Shown piece after piece: positions 12,601-27,600 of a DNA stretch of 64,000 nucleotides (the first letter of the stretch is position 1; every line of letters begins with the position of its first letter). The notes below the pieces were generated by a model. It ran no database searches. It saw nothing but the letters and a program-made list of their open reading frames with translations, and was not told the DNA's origin. The position numbers and the translations under genes were made by a program. This DNA comes from Meghimatium bilineatum (taxonomy: Eukaryota > Mollusca > Gastropoda > Stylommatophora > Philomycidae): assembly GCA_034231615.1 (NCBI GenBank), contig CM067312.1:8492546-8556545 (forward strand). The letters run 5' to 3'.

Positions 12601-15600
12601 TGTCCACTAGTTCAAAATTGTGAATTATTATCTTTGGTTTTGCTTTCACTTTAACTGTTGTCATAATTTGTGTTTTCTTCATATTTAAGAAAATGTTTTT
12701 GGGTTTTTCTTTGTGTTTTTTGTGTGAATAGTAACATTGGTCTTTAGACCATCTCCATTTGTTGTTAAGAGAAATGTGTTGTCCGAATATCTGATTTCTG
12801 AGATCTACTGACCTATGATGGTAAGAGGTTGCAAGTTAGCATATGTCATATCGTCTTTTACATTTCTCATTATGTTTTCAGCGTAAATGTTGAACAAGCA
12901 CAGTGATAGTGTGCATCCTTGTCTAACTCCTTTCTGTACATTAAACCATTCTGATATTGTTCTATTCTCTTCTGAAAATATGTCACCTGAATTGTGAGTT
13001 GTTCAGAGCGTCCATAAAGAAGACTACCTTCTGGGAATATGTTACTTAAATTATGAGTTGTTCAGAGCGTCCATATCTTCGGTCTACCTTCTGGTACCTA
13101 ATGTCACCAGAATTTCTGTAATATGTCAATGCAATTTCTTGAATATGTCGCCTTAATTTCTGGAATGTAACCTTAATTTCTGGTATATGCCAACTGAACT
13201 GAATTGAATGCCGCCTGCGTATTTCTAGCGCATGAAATGGGAGCACAGAATATCGGCAGTTACCTACTCATTATCAAGTGCCATCTCCACAACGGAATTT
13301 GCCTGCAATGTACCTCCAACATCCACTGTTTCTTGCTGTGGTGGTGCACTCAGTTAGACTGTAACCAGTCTCTCTCATGATGTTTCTCTCCCACTTGTAT
13401 ATCAGCCTATCTCTTGCTCGCATCCCCTTGACTCTGCCATCAAGTAAGGACCTCAACAAGGTGTTTTGTCTTTTAATATGTCCAAGATACTTTATCACCT
13501 ACCATTCATGTCATAAGAAGCAAATAAGCAGATTCAGCAGATGAAGTTGACTTTTCAATCCCATAGAGGGTCAAAGAGACATATAGACCATACTGAAGTC
13601 GGATGTGTCAGACTGAATGGTCCAAATATTGCAACCAAACTGTAAACCATGTCACAACACATTCCCCCTTTCTCTGGACTACATCCTGCTAATCTGCAGG
13701 AGTTTGAGAATTAATAAAGAAGATTTGAGCTAGTGATTATTTATGTTCTAAAAGTATATACAAATATATCTGCTACATTGTGTATTGCAATTTTGTTGTA
13801 TCATTTTATTATCTTCCAGGGATCACATTGGTTTTCCTATTGTATCAGTTGGTTCAGATGGGAAGTTCACTCTCTCCAAACCCCACAAAACAGGTGGTCT
13901 TGTCAGCAAGGCTACTGCTGGTGAACAGATGTTGTATGAAATAGATGACCCAGCTCATTACTTCCTTCCAGATGTTGTCTGTGACTTCACTCAGGTAGAG
14001 ATTGATGAATTGCCTGGTGATATGGTGTATGTGATTGGGGCTAGAGGCACCCCTCCATCTGGTGAATACAAGGTCAGTATTAACTCTTGAATGTCTATCT
14101 ATCTATGTGTCATGTTCTTTAGAGAATGTTATCTTCACTGCCACTCTGTAAGCCTTTTGGCTCTGTGCAAGTTGCCCAGTTTCTTCCAGCGTCATATTCA
14201 GAAAGTTCTTTTTGATTCTTGATTAGAAACTGGCCTCACAGCACGTGGGGCATTCCCATAAGTGCTCCGCCCTCTTTTCCAGCAGCCATCCGACTCAATG
14301 GTGTTTCGATTCTAATGCCACTGAAACAGACGTCGACATCGGGGCACAACTCTGGCCCTTGCGGCAGGTTTCCTTGTTGTTCCGCCATCCCACGCCGTGC
14401 CTGTAACTAGTTCAAGCATAACGTTGGAACAACATGGTAATTGTTATCGAAGGTTACAACTGCAGTATTGTATAGATTACATGCCATGAACCTTCTATAA
14501 GAAGATAACCTCAATATCAAGGCATGTCATCTACTAAGGTTTTCTGTTGCATGGGTGGTTTGTCTAGTGAGCCATTATGAGGCTCACAGACGCAACCGCT
14601 TGCGCCATTCAGAAAGTCTTCAAATGTAGTCAAGCTTTTATTTCCAGCACACTATTTGTAATGGCTTGTGGGGAGTTGATTGTCATGTTGCCATATCATA
14701 GATTGTCCCTATGTGTTGCAGAAACCCTAAAGGGAAGCAAAGAATGGCAACACTGTGACCATCAATTTCATAAGAGGCAACTATGAAAGTTTGCGGGCAG
14801 AGTTAACTAAGTGACCCAAACGTCATTCTGATGTTGGATGTTTGAGACCAGAAGTTGGATGTGTCAGGCAAAAATATTGCAGCTAAGCTGTAAACCATGA
14901 CACACCACAATCTGTTCTGTGGACTACACCTTGCTAACTGGCAGGAGTTTGAGGATGAATACAGAAAAAGTAATCCCTATGTCATTTTATTACAGAGTGT
15001 CACTGTCTTTGGCACATTTGTCTGCAGTTTCATTTCCTATTTTAGCTTGTTGAAAGTGGCTGAGCACCTATAGAATCTTCATAGGTACAGAGACATTGAT
15101 TCTTATCAGTTCTCTAGTAATCATTCAGTCACCACCAGTTTGATAAAATACTACCATCATTGATATTGCAAGATTGTGGAATCAAACAGAGTGAGGTTAG
15201 GTAAGGTGCTGAGGTTTTTCTTTAGGTAAGGTGCACATATTTTGCTTTAGGTAAGTTGCACAGGTTATTCTAAGCTCCGATAGAAAAGAAAACAATAGTA
15301 ATGATACTGTCTGCAATGCATATCATAATAGGTGACAAAGGTGGATTGAGGATGGTGTTGACTACCACCTTGCCCTGTAGACAATGAAAGTCAAAAGAAA
15401 TTCTATGAACTAGAGGTTCACTTTATACATTTTATACATTTAAATTTGAGTTATTCAAAAATATAGATGAGGATCAACACCAAAAAAAAGCAAAAATACT
15501 GATGAATATTGGTACTGTTCATGATTCTACTAACATGGTTCAACTAACATGATTCTACTAACAGGATTCTACTAACAGGATTCTACTAACATGATTCTAC

Positions 15601-18600
15601 TAACAGGATTCTACTAACAGGATTCTACTAACATGATTCTACTAACAGGATTCTACTAAAATGATTCTACTAACATGATTCTACTAACATGATTCTACTA
15701 ACATGATTCTACTAACAGGATTCTACTAACAGGATTCTACTAACATGATTCTACTAACATGATTCTACTAACAGGATTCTACTAACATGATTCTACTAAC
15801 ATGATTCTACTAACATGATTCTACTAACATGATTCTACTAACAGGATTCTACTAACAGGATTCTACTAACAGGATTCTACTAACATGGTTCTACTAACAG
15901 GATTCTACTAACATGATTCTACTAACAGGATTCTACTAACATGATTCTACTAACAGGATACTACTAACATGATTCTACTAACAGGATTCTACTAACATGG
16001 TTCTACTAACAAGATTCTACTAACAGGATTCTACTAACAGGATTCTACTAACAGGATTCTACTAACAGGATTCTACTAACATGATTCTACTAACAGGATT
16101 CTACTAACATGATTCTATTTAATTATCACAGAAGTTGTCACCTTCAAATATCTCAGATATGTAATGACCTAAGTATCTCAGATATATAATGATTCAAGTT
16201 ATCATATCTCAGATATATCCACCGAAGATGGATGTGTTGGGCCATTGATGCAAATAAAACAGTGACATAATACATTTTCTTTGAACTACATCCTGCTGGA
16301 AATCTAGTAGGACCATTGTCCTGCTACACGAGAGATCCAGCGGGAGTTTGAGAATGTACACTGAAGAAGATATATCAGATATGTAATGATCCAAGTTTTC
16401 ATATCTGAGATATGTAATGATCCAAGTTTTCATATCTCAGATATGTAATGATCCAAGTTCTCATATTTGAGATATGCAATAATCCAAATTCTGGTGTACA
16501 AATCAAGGATACACTAAAAATGGTTAGAGCTACCATAACAAAGTTCTTCTGCATTCATTCTCAAACTCCTGCAGATTATTAAGATGTAGCCCAGAGAATA
16601 AAATGTGTTGTGTCATGGTTTACAGATTTTCTGCGATATCTCTGCCTTTTGACCTGACAAATTCAGCTTCAGCGCAGCTTCTATCATTACTGCGTGTTTT
16701 CCTGTTAAGGAGCGCAGGGAGGCTTTTTGGCTGTGAAAATAAAGACCGCTTTGCATAGCTGTCGCCGCGACGTGTACAGGAAGAATTTTTTTATTGCACC
16801 TCAGAAAGACAAAATTCCTTATCCCAACCGTGAATTGAACCTGAGACCTCAGGCTTCTATCCATACGACCATGCGCGCCACTTGATTCTTATCAGAACTA
16901 GGTTCTGTAAACATAAGTTATAAATTTATTACAAAGAAAATAAAACAAATGTGTATTTTTCAAAGACATTAATCCAGTTTGCAGGTCAGCAGAAAGAACG
17001 GTTGACAGTCTTTAAAATATGTAAGATTGTGTGGTTTAAACATGTAATTCCACCAAAGACAAATGTATCAGGACATTGGCACAAATAAAACGGCAACACA
17101 ATGCATTCCATTCTCTGGACTTTATCCTTGTGGAAATCTAACTGTCCTGCTACAAGAGAAGGCCAGCGGGAGTTTGAGAATGAACATTATAGAAGAAATA
17201 TGCTTATCATTAACCAAAAGATACTGATAACCTGTGAGTCTGCCTGAAGTTTGATATATTCAGTTTCGTTGGTTGGTTACTATCCCCAGGAATTGCAAGC
17301 AGCTTGCTCTTACTTCCTATGTGCAGTAGTGGGGTTTCTCAGAGCTTTCTTTCATACACAGGAGACTACAGCTTTCAGTTTAATGCATTGCCTATTGAAG
17401 AAGCCTTTTACTCAGAGAGGTAATCAATAGAAGGTGGTACTGCTAGTAGAAAAAGGCCTATTGGTCCGAAATGTCGACTTTGTCCTGTGTATTGTCATTT
17501 GTATGATTATATTCTGTGTTTTGTTTTGTTGTATGTACCATATTTACATCCGTTAGTGATAGTGTGTAGTGTTTTAGCCGTCATTCAGTAGGACATCATT
17601 ACCTGTCTTCCACGTGAGTATTATACTCAGAGAGGGTAATATATTCAGTGTTATAAATCTATAAACAGATATAGCATAAACAATGTAGACAGGAAGGGTG
17701 CTATAGACTGTTGATTGTTTCTGTCCAGGTGAGTGCCACATATGCAGCAGGCTTCAGATCAACGGCTGCTTGTGTGGTCGGTGGCCCAAGAGCTACAGAA
17801 AAGGCTGAGAAAACTGCTAAAGCTATTCTCACAAGGTAAATTTTCTGATGAGGAAAATGTTACATAATGTTGTCTACTTCAAGCGTGTAGTTTTATATCA
17901 GTTATCCGTCTGTATGTTAATACGGCCAAAGGTGGAAATAAAAGTAGCAAAACTGTGATCTGCCATCCATGTTAACTAAGATTTCGAGGGTGGGGTTAGT
18001 TCTGATCCAAAGGCAGTAAACTGATCTAGAAGTCATGCTTAAGTGACATGTTTCAGGCCGAAAGGTGCAGATATCACAGCTGTCTTCTTCTCTTTGTTTT
18101 TACTCAAATTCCAGAAGATTAGCAGGATGTAGTCTGGAAAGCGGAATGTGTTGTGTCATGGCTTACAGCGTGGCTACAATAGCTGCATCTTTTTTGCTTG
18201 ACACATCCGACTTTAGCATGGCTTCTCTGGGTCACTTTAACCCTCTTGGATAGCGAAGACTACTCGTCTTCCAAAATCTCTAGTTTGGAGATTAAAAATA
18301 AAAATATTGCCATTTATATCTTCTTGTGTGGTCATTCTCAAACTCCTGTTGGTTTGCAAAAGCAAGTCTGAAGAACAAGAAGTGTTGTGTCATGCTAGCA
18401 TGACTGCAATATCTGCACCTTTTTTTCAACAGTCTGACAATAAGCAGAACATTTTTTGTCACTTTGTGGAATGGGGTAGTCAAACCAAAAACCAACCCTT
18501 CTCAGTCGCTTCTTATGACATGCATTGTAGTGTTCTGGTTCTTTCTCCCTCTTTCAGGTCTGGCATCCGCCAAAGACGAATGTGTCTTGAGAATGAATTC

Positions 18601-21600
18601 TGAAGAATTCAATGACGCATTCTATTGGAGCAAATAAATGGCGACACAATGTATTTCCATTCTAACGACAACATCATAATCTAGTATGACCATTGTCCTT
18701 CTACAAGAAAGATCCAGCGGGAGTTTGAGAATAAACGCTGAAGGAGAAAACCGTGGATGTATAATGTTTTTGAAGTTGACATTTTTACCACATTAAATGT
18801 CACAGTGGCTACAAAGAGTAGTAATGAAAGGCATCATTCCAAGAAGATGTACATGGACAGATTAAGAATATGACATGCACAGTATATTAAAGTAACCCTT
18901 GAGTTATGGATCCTAAAATAAAACCCGACATTAAAAATGTGTGTACACAAGTTTCTGTAATGCCAAATTTTGTGAGACGCTTAGTGGCATGAATACACAT
19001 AACAGGTATATGTACTCATTGATATTTGTATGTCATTGTTTTCTGTATCAGCTCTGCTACTAGATGTAAACAATTCAATCATTTGTCACTTTCTATTCGC
19101 AGCGTTATAATTACTAGTTTTGTTTAGTGTCTCATCTTATTAACTGTATTTTTTATATTAATGAACCCAGAATTTCTTGAATAATTTGAATTGTACAATT
19201 TGTCATCTGCATTTTACCTATTGATTCTATGGAAACAAGGTCTCAGAAAGCAAAAACAGTGGCTTACCAACTTTCACCATTACTTCTTCACCCAAAGATT
19301 AAGATGAAAATCAAAAGACAGATAATATCTACAATTTGTATACCAACACTCTGCTACCAATGTCAAACATGGTCTTTAACAGTCTTACAGCAGAGGAAAA
19401 TTGTTACATGTGAAATGAAGTGTCTGAGAAAAGCTGCAATGGTTAATAAACTAGACAAAATAAGAAATGAAGAAATTAGGAAAAGATTAGATATAATATG
19501 CATTGAACATATTGAAAGACAGCAAGTAAAATGGTTCTGTCACCTTATGGGAATGAACCCAAACCAAATAGCAATAAGAACATATAACAAAAGAATATCT
19601 GGGCATAAAGCCAAAGATACACCAAGAAAACGGTGGATAGAAAACATCAACATAACCTTGAACAAACATTGACTCAATTCATCCGAGGTGACACATCTGG
19701 CATTGGAACAACAACTGAAGTTCCCACCCCTATGCTTAATGACAAGTGTGGATACATTCACCTGGGGAAAGACAATAGACAAAATTCTACTGAAATATGT
19801 GTAGACACATTTTCAGTTAGGTTTTATTTTGGGATCCTTCTTCTTCTTCTGTGTTCACCATATTTTGGGATCCTATGTCAACCTTTATACTGAAATTGAA
19901 AGAGGACTTGTTGAAGATCAAGTGTTTGAGGCAGTCTGTGGTGTAAAGAAAATGCTATATGACAATGATTGTATAGTCATGTATATTGAATGTTTGTCTT
20001 TCAGATGTAGACGCATATTCCATCAATTAAATATGGACGACTTCACTGCTGTTCATATAGAGGTCATAGGTCAAGACAGACGACCAGAGCACATGAGGCT
20101 GCATGGATCATTGGTAAAATTCACTTTTGTGTTTTGATGTGTTTATAAAGTATTCATACAGGGCCTGAAAAGGGAGCAAATAATAGCGATATTGCTGTCT
20201 GCAATGCATGTTGTAAGAGGTGACTAAGGAGGTTTTAGGGTGAAGCCGGCTGCACCATTCCATAGGGAGTAAAAGTGAAACAAGCCATGCTGAAGTTGGA
20301 TGTGTCCGACCAAAAGCGTATACCAACCAACATGCAACAGCAAAACCCTAGTAGATGATATGCCTGTACCAACAGAATCTCTGTGGGAATGTCTGACAAG
20401 TGTTCCACCAGACCAACCACCATTCAACAGCAAAACCCTAGTAACCTGTACAGTAGAATCCTGATATAACAACTTGTCCGGATCAACAAAATATGTATGT
20501 AATAACAGAAATTCGCTATCTACAGTACAAACAGCATGGAATAAATATAATTGAGGATTTTGAAAAGTGTTGTTATATAGGGAAATATGTTATAAAAAGA
20601 TGTGCTATAGAGGAATTACACTGTATATTGAGGATTTCATTTTGTGGAATCTTTACAGTATTTCATCTATACAATTCTGCTTTAATCCATGAAATGTAAT
20701 TACAGTGGAATCCTGTTATAACAACTAGGTCCGGACTAACAAAATATATATGTAATAATAAAAATTTGCTATATATACAGTACAAACAATATAGAAAAAA
20801 TATACAAAACATACCGGTAACTGGGGATTTTGAAAAGTATTATTATATAGGGAAATTTGTTATAACAGAATGCGTTATAGAGGGATTTCACAGTATTATT
20901 GCCTTTATGTGTCCTAAATGGTAATGTTCAAAGGGTCATGCAATGTGTTTCTTCTTCTTCAACATTCATTCTCAAACTCCCGCAGGATCTCTCTTGAAAG
21001 CAGGACCATGCTCCTACAAGATATCCAGCAGGATGTAGTCCAGAGAATGGAAATGCGTTGTGTTGCCGTTTTATCTGCGCCAATGGCCCAACACATCCGT
21101 CTTCGGTGGAGCAATGTGTTTCAATTTGGTTTCCATAGAAAATCACTTGATCGTTGAAATAATTATAGGTTACTACAAGATCATTTTGCATGGTTTTATT
21201 TCTCTGCATCGATATATACAAATTCTACAAATACTAGTTTAGGGCATGAAATTTGATTTTGTGTTGTGTGGATGGGTTGAGAAGTGTTGCAAAGTGAATA
21301 ATTAGATGATGCAATACAATTTCTATAATGTTATCTTTGCCTGGCTTATGCTATACTTTTTTTTTATTTTTCCAAATATCATGTCAATACCTTCTTTCCA
21401 GACATGTCGCAGGAGGAGATTAAAGAAAGTTGGGGGATAAGCTGACAATCTGTTCTGTGAAAAAATAATCATCACTTACTATTTCTGACTTTTGTCTTCT
21501 GCCAAATGGTCCTTATGGATGACAAAGAGATGCTGGTCAGTGGATATTGCAGCATATTCCTCTTGTGGCAATACTCCTAGGTGGTGAGGAATGCTGAGTG

Positions 21601-24600
21601 TGGAGATGAATCAACAGATCTGACAGAACAATGATGAACTGGTTGGTCCAGAGGTGTATGCTACATTCATGGTAGGTCTGATGATCCAGGGATACTGCTG
21701 CACTGGAATGTCTATCTTTGGGCACCAAACATGTATTCATAAACTCCTCCCTAGCACAACCATACCAATGAGACAGCGAACATTTTGTGGTTGGTTATTC
21801 AACTGAGGAGGACCTATACTTTTGTCAGAAAGACTGTGGGCTGTTAAGAGCAACCTGCTTACAGCTAGAGGGATTACTTCAACATCATTATCCTGTGTAT
21901 GTATTAATAGAATATATGAAATTCAGCAAAACCCTAGTAGATGACATACCTGTGCCAACAGAATCTCTGTGTGAAGTGTCTTTTTTCTGTAGACAGGTCC
22001 CAAAGATGTTCTCCTTTGGATGGCTGTCACCCATAATGACAAGAAAGCCTTAGAGTTTTTCTCAAGAGAGATTGCCCCAGCTGGAACTGGCATGGGTGAG
22101 CATTTATATTAGTTCCTATTTCTAGAAATCATGTTCCAATTTGCCTCTATTTTTCTTCTTTCTCCACAACACATTACTGCAGGCCTGCCTATGAGTCGCT
22201 TTGACCTCTGGGATAGGACTGTCAACTCCACCCCCCCAAAACTTTTTTTTTGGTCTTCACTTCTTAAGGCATGTCTGACAGGTAACAGTGTCTCTGTTAT
22301 TTACACTCCAAATATTTAGTGATCTCAATATTTGAAAATTCTGGTTAATTTTGTGGGATAGCAGTTGCTGTCCTGCTTGCTCACATCGTAGTACAGTCAT
22401 GGAATAGCAGTTGCTATCCTGCTTGCTCACATGGTAGGACAGTCGTGAGATGGCAGTTGTTATCCTGCTTGCCCAAATGGAAGTAAAGTTCGGTGTTTCA
22501 GTGCTTTCTAACTAGAATATGTGATTTTATTTTATGAATGTGATAGATTAGAACATGGTTTAACCATTCGGAGTCTCTGAAACAACATTGTGACTGGTCT
22601 AGGAAACCGACTGTGTAGAATTAAAAATCTCGTAGGAAACATAGAGAGCTCTCAGAAAACGACATTCAATATCAAACGTAAATAAACCACCAAATTTGGA
22701 AATCCAACATAGATGCAACATAGCATACTAGATCTTAGGGCAGATGTCCACTATTTTAAAAAACAAACATGAATATTATCACCAAAACCGCACTTTATAA
22801 AATGATCATCACTATGCTACCAATGTCCAACATGGACACTAACAACAAAAGTCAAAAGAAAACTTGTCACATAAAAAATGACTTGTCTGCATAGAATTCT
22901 CTGAGTAACAATAAGAGATAGAATCCGAAATGAAAAAATCAGAATAACAAATATAGTGCCAATCCTGGATTACATCGGAAGACAATAGCTTAAGTGATTT
23001 TCACATGCTTTCAGACTACCATCAGACAGTGCTCTTCCAAAGGCACTGCTATACAGACCCAATGGATACAAAGTCAGGGGCAGACTATGCAAATGATGAA
23101 TTACAGAATAAGAGCCAATGGAAATAAACATGTGAAGAGCATACACAAAAAAACCCAACTCTTCTACCCCTGACACTGTAAGGCATAAAGGGGTATTATT
23201 CTTCTTCTGCGTTCATTCTCAAACTCCAACTGGATCTAGCTGGATCATGGTCCTGCTAGATTTCCAGCAGGATGTAGACCAGAAAATGGAAATGCGTTGT
23301 GTCGCCGTTTTATTTGCGCCAATGGCCCGACACATTCGTCTTCGGCGTGATAAAGGTGTATAAAATGAAAATAAATCTTTGAAAATGTGAGAGGTTACTA
23401 CAAGATTTTCTTATGTGAAAATGAAAAGTAGTAATCGTTGAAATGGGTGGCCAATATCATGCTATGTAATCATTGATTGTGATGAGCATGTGATATGGGC
23501 TATTTTGTTATGCACTATTACCACATAAATTCACACATATATTATTGCAGTCCATATTGATGGATACTAGAAAACGTGTCCTCAAATGCTGCATTGAACC
23601 AGTGCTACTCTATGGAAGTGAAGCATTGACAATAAAATAAGACATCACAAAAATCATTGGAGGCAGCAGAAATGTAGTTTATTCAAAGAATGTTACGCAT
23701 TCCTTGGACAGCAAAGATTACTAATGAAGAATGTCTTCAGAAGAATGGATGTGAAAAGATGCATTATTGATAATATGAGAAAAAGACAGTCAACATTTAT
23801 TGGGCACGTAATGAGAAGAGGAGGCATTGAAAATATAGTGACAACAGGAAAGATAGAAGGGAAAAGATCAAGGGGAAGACCCAGAGAAAAGATATTAGAC
23901 AGTTTGACTAAACGGCTTCGATTGACAACACCAACAGAGATGATGACATATATGAGAGTGATGTACATGGAGAAATATGATCGCCAACGCCATTCAGCAC
24001 AGCACTTGATGATGATGTGTAAGTGTGCATTTTGTTGATATATTCCTTGGCAGACTTCCAATATCTTTCAATTTGGGATACATCTATATATACATATATA
24101 TAATATTTACACTTTGCAATCCAGCACATCAGTTTTCAGCAAGTGATTTAATTTGAATTTCATAAAAGTCTATAATTGTTTTCAGCACCAGGCTTATGTG
24201 GAATCATTGGAGGCAGACCAAAAATGTAAGTGAACCGATGTTATCTGTGTATTTAAAAAAAATTTTTTAATGAATATTCATTCTCAAATTCCCACTGGAT
24301 CTCTCTTGTAACATCTTCTTCTCATTCGGAGTTTGACATGTCTACACTGCAAGTCCTGTTTTCTTAATAAATGCTGCTGTATTTGAAAGCTCCTCAGTGC
24401 TCCCATACATCTTTCTGTGGATATCCATCTCTGTGGGCCAGTGTTCTTCCCTTAAGTGTATTGCAGGTTTTTTAACATGACAATGTTCTTACTAGATTTT
24501 CAGCAGGACCCCCTCCCCCAACACAACCATGCATTTGAGACAGCAAATTTACATATGATTTTGTCAGATAGTTTATGGGCTGTCAAGAGATATTCTCACA

Positions 24601-27600
24601 GCTAAAGCTATGTTCTGTCAAGAGCTATACTTACAGCTAAAGCTATGTTCTGTCAAGAGCTATTCTCACAGCTAAAGCTATGTTCTGTCAAGAGCTATAC
24701 TTACAGCTAAAGCTATGTTCTTTCAAGAGCTAGACTCACAGCTAACGAGATTATTTCATCATAATCACCCTTCTGCTTTTTTTCTCAAATTCCTGCTGAT
24801 TAGATTATTGTAGTCTAGAGAACAGAATGTGTTATGGTTTACAGCTTTACTGCGATATCTATGCCTTTCAGCCTGACACACTCTGACTTCAGCATGATTT
24901 CTGGATAACTTTAACTTTCCATGGAATGACACAGACAACCTCACCCCCATGACCTTCTTAGTCCTCTCTTACAACAAATATGGCAGGTCACAGTTTTGCT
25001 ATTCATTGTTATCTTTCAGGGTCCTGGCAACAACTGGACAATTTATGACTGTTGCCATGATATTCTTAAAGTTAAGGTAGGTCCTATGGCAGCAACCTGC
25101 CGTCGGGGATGAAAATAACTCTTCATGTACTAAGCCACAGCAATTATTAGGTGGGGTGGCAGTTCCCTTCTTCACTATCTTTACCTCCCCTAACTCATGT
25201 GTCAAGTACTCATTTACAGCTGAGTTGGCTGGAAGAGTGATCATGCCAAGTGAGAAATCACAACCAGAATTTTTGTTGTCCACACATGGTTTTGAACCTG
25301 GCACACTGTAACCCGGTAATAGCAAACAAACTCACTATCAACTAGGCTACCACGCTTCTAGGCTATGATATTCTTAGGTCTTTTCATTTCACATGCCGAT
25401 CTTTTCAATAGCACATGGGCAACGACATCTACAATGGATAAGAAATTAAATGTTATAGAAAGGTCCTAAGGATATTATGGACTGAATAAAAGAACCAACG
25501 CAGATATCTGCAGCAAAGACTTAATATAAAAGAAGAATGACTCCTAAAAACTATCAAAAAACGCAAGCTAACATATTTCAGACATACAAAGAGATACAAA
25601 GGTTTAGAAATATAAAGGAGGGAAAAGTTCGAGGAAAGAGAACAAGAGGCAGACCAAGATTACAATGGACACAACATGAAGACCTTCTGAATATGAAACT
25701 AGAAGATGCTCTGCATCTTGCACAGAACCGAGAGACTTACTGCAGAGTGGCAGTGAGGACAACATTCTGTAACAGGCATGTCACATAGATGCCTAGCCAT
25801 GACACACTTATTTATTATGTTAATTTGTTTGTTTCAACTAATTATTTTATTTTCAGATCTCCGGTGCTCAAGTTGTTTTCTTTTCTATATCCAAGACACA
25901 ATTTCAAGGTAGGATTGATTTTTTTTTTCTACACATTTATGAGTATTTAATCATTCATAATACCAATTAGTACAGATTTTCTATAATTTGTGCAGAATAC
26001 ACTGATGTTTGATTGATAATGCTAATAAAGTTGATAAATTTAGAAAGATGGATTAGACTGGATTTGAGCCAGGTCCATTCTGTTGAAACCTATTATTAGA
26101 AATCGCCAAGCTTCAGTTCATGTCACACATCCAATCTATGATATCACCCAGCTTCAGTACATGTCAAACATCCCATCTAGTGTGGAGAAATCACCAAGTT
26201 TAAGTACATGTCAGACATCCCATCCATGCGATTAAATCGCCAAGCTTCAATATGTCAAACATCCCATCCATACGGTGAAATCACCAATCTTCAGTACATG
26301 TCAAACACCCCATCCTTGAGGAGAAATTACCAATCGTCAGTACATGTCAAACATCCACGTGGTACATATTTTCTGGTGTCAACAAAAAGTTAGGACCATT
26401 AAAGCTCTCTTATTTGTGTAGGACAAGAAAGGAATTCAGTACAGGAAGTCATTGGGACAAGACTTGAGCCCAGCTGGGATCTGTTACTGTGAACAATGTA
26501 GTTACTATATGGTTAAATCTATATTATCATTGTCACAGCGAGTTCATTTCTGTTAGAGATTACAGCATTATTTATACTTTTTATAGGCCAGTGTTTGAAT
26601 ATAAGTCTTATTTGGATTTCATTCAGATCACAATAGAAATGAATGGAGAAACTGTGGAATACAAGCCACCTAGTGTTCCAACAGCAGAGTATTTGACCCA
26701 AGCATATCCAGCAAGTGATAGCAATGGAAATGTAGAAAACAAACAGTTTCAGGACATAGAGCTTCCATCTGGCGAGTTTGCATATCGGCTAGAAGATCTG
26801 GCATATACACGCTCAGGAGACAAAGGAAATGACTGTAATATAGGTCAGGTGACTTTAGTATTTTCTTATTTTTGTTAAATGCTTCTCCCTCCAGGGCCAA
26901 ATCATGACCAAGCTTCAGCTCCAGAGACCTGTATAGAGATGGCCTGAATGGCAGATTTTGATTATTTCTGTGTTGTTATTTCATTGGTCTGCTGTGGCTT
27001 TTTCTGCAGGCGACTCCAAGTATATAAATAGTGACCAGTGAAATTCATGACAATAATAAAAAATATAACAAAGTACTGTTTATTTTGTGTACAAAAGTTT
27101 TCTACTGATGAAAGCCATGGCCAGATTAAAAGAACACACTATGGAAATGCAACAGATCACAAAAATCTGCATATATCACACAATAACATTGGGTCAAAGA
27201 CATGACCACTGGATCAACAAGCAATGTATCAACCAAAAACAACTTTTTTCAAAAAGGAAAAAGTTCAAAAAAGACAGAATTGACTTCATTGTACTCTGGT
27301 TATTCCATATGTATGTATATATATATATTTCAATAATAAATGTTAACGCCTTTATAAATAATGTTTTCTTAAGATTTTTTAATGTTTCCTTAAGATTTAA
27401 TAAATAGTGTTTCCATAAGATATTAAAATAATGTTTACTTAAGATGTTATAAATAATGTTTACTTAATATTTTATAAATAATGGTTCCTTTAGATTTTAT
27501 AGATGTTTCAGTAAGATTTTATAAATAATGGTTCCTTTAGATTTTATAGATGTTTCAGTAAGATTTTATAAATAATGGTTCCTTAAGATTTTATAAATAA

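Noticed and set aside
16689-16885. Functional tRNA gene
   Set aside because: Box-like words are present, but the region continues as a non-tRNA repeat body and no cloverleaf was evident; better read as a SINE.
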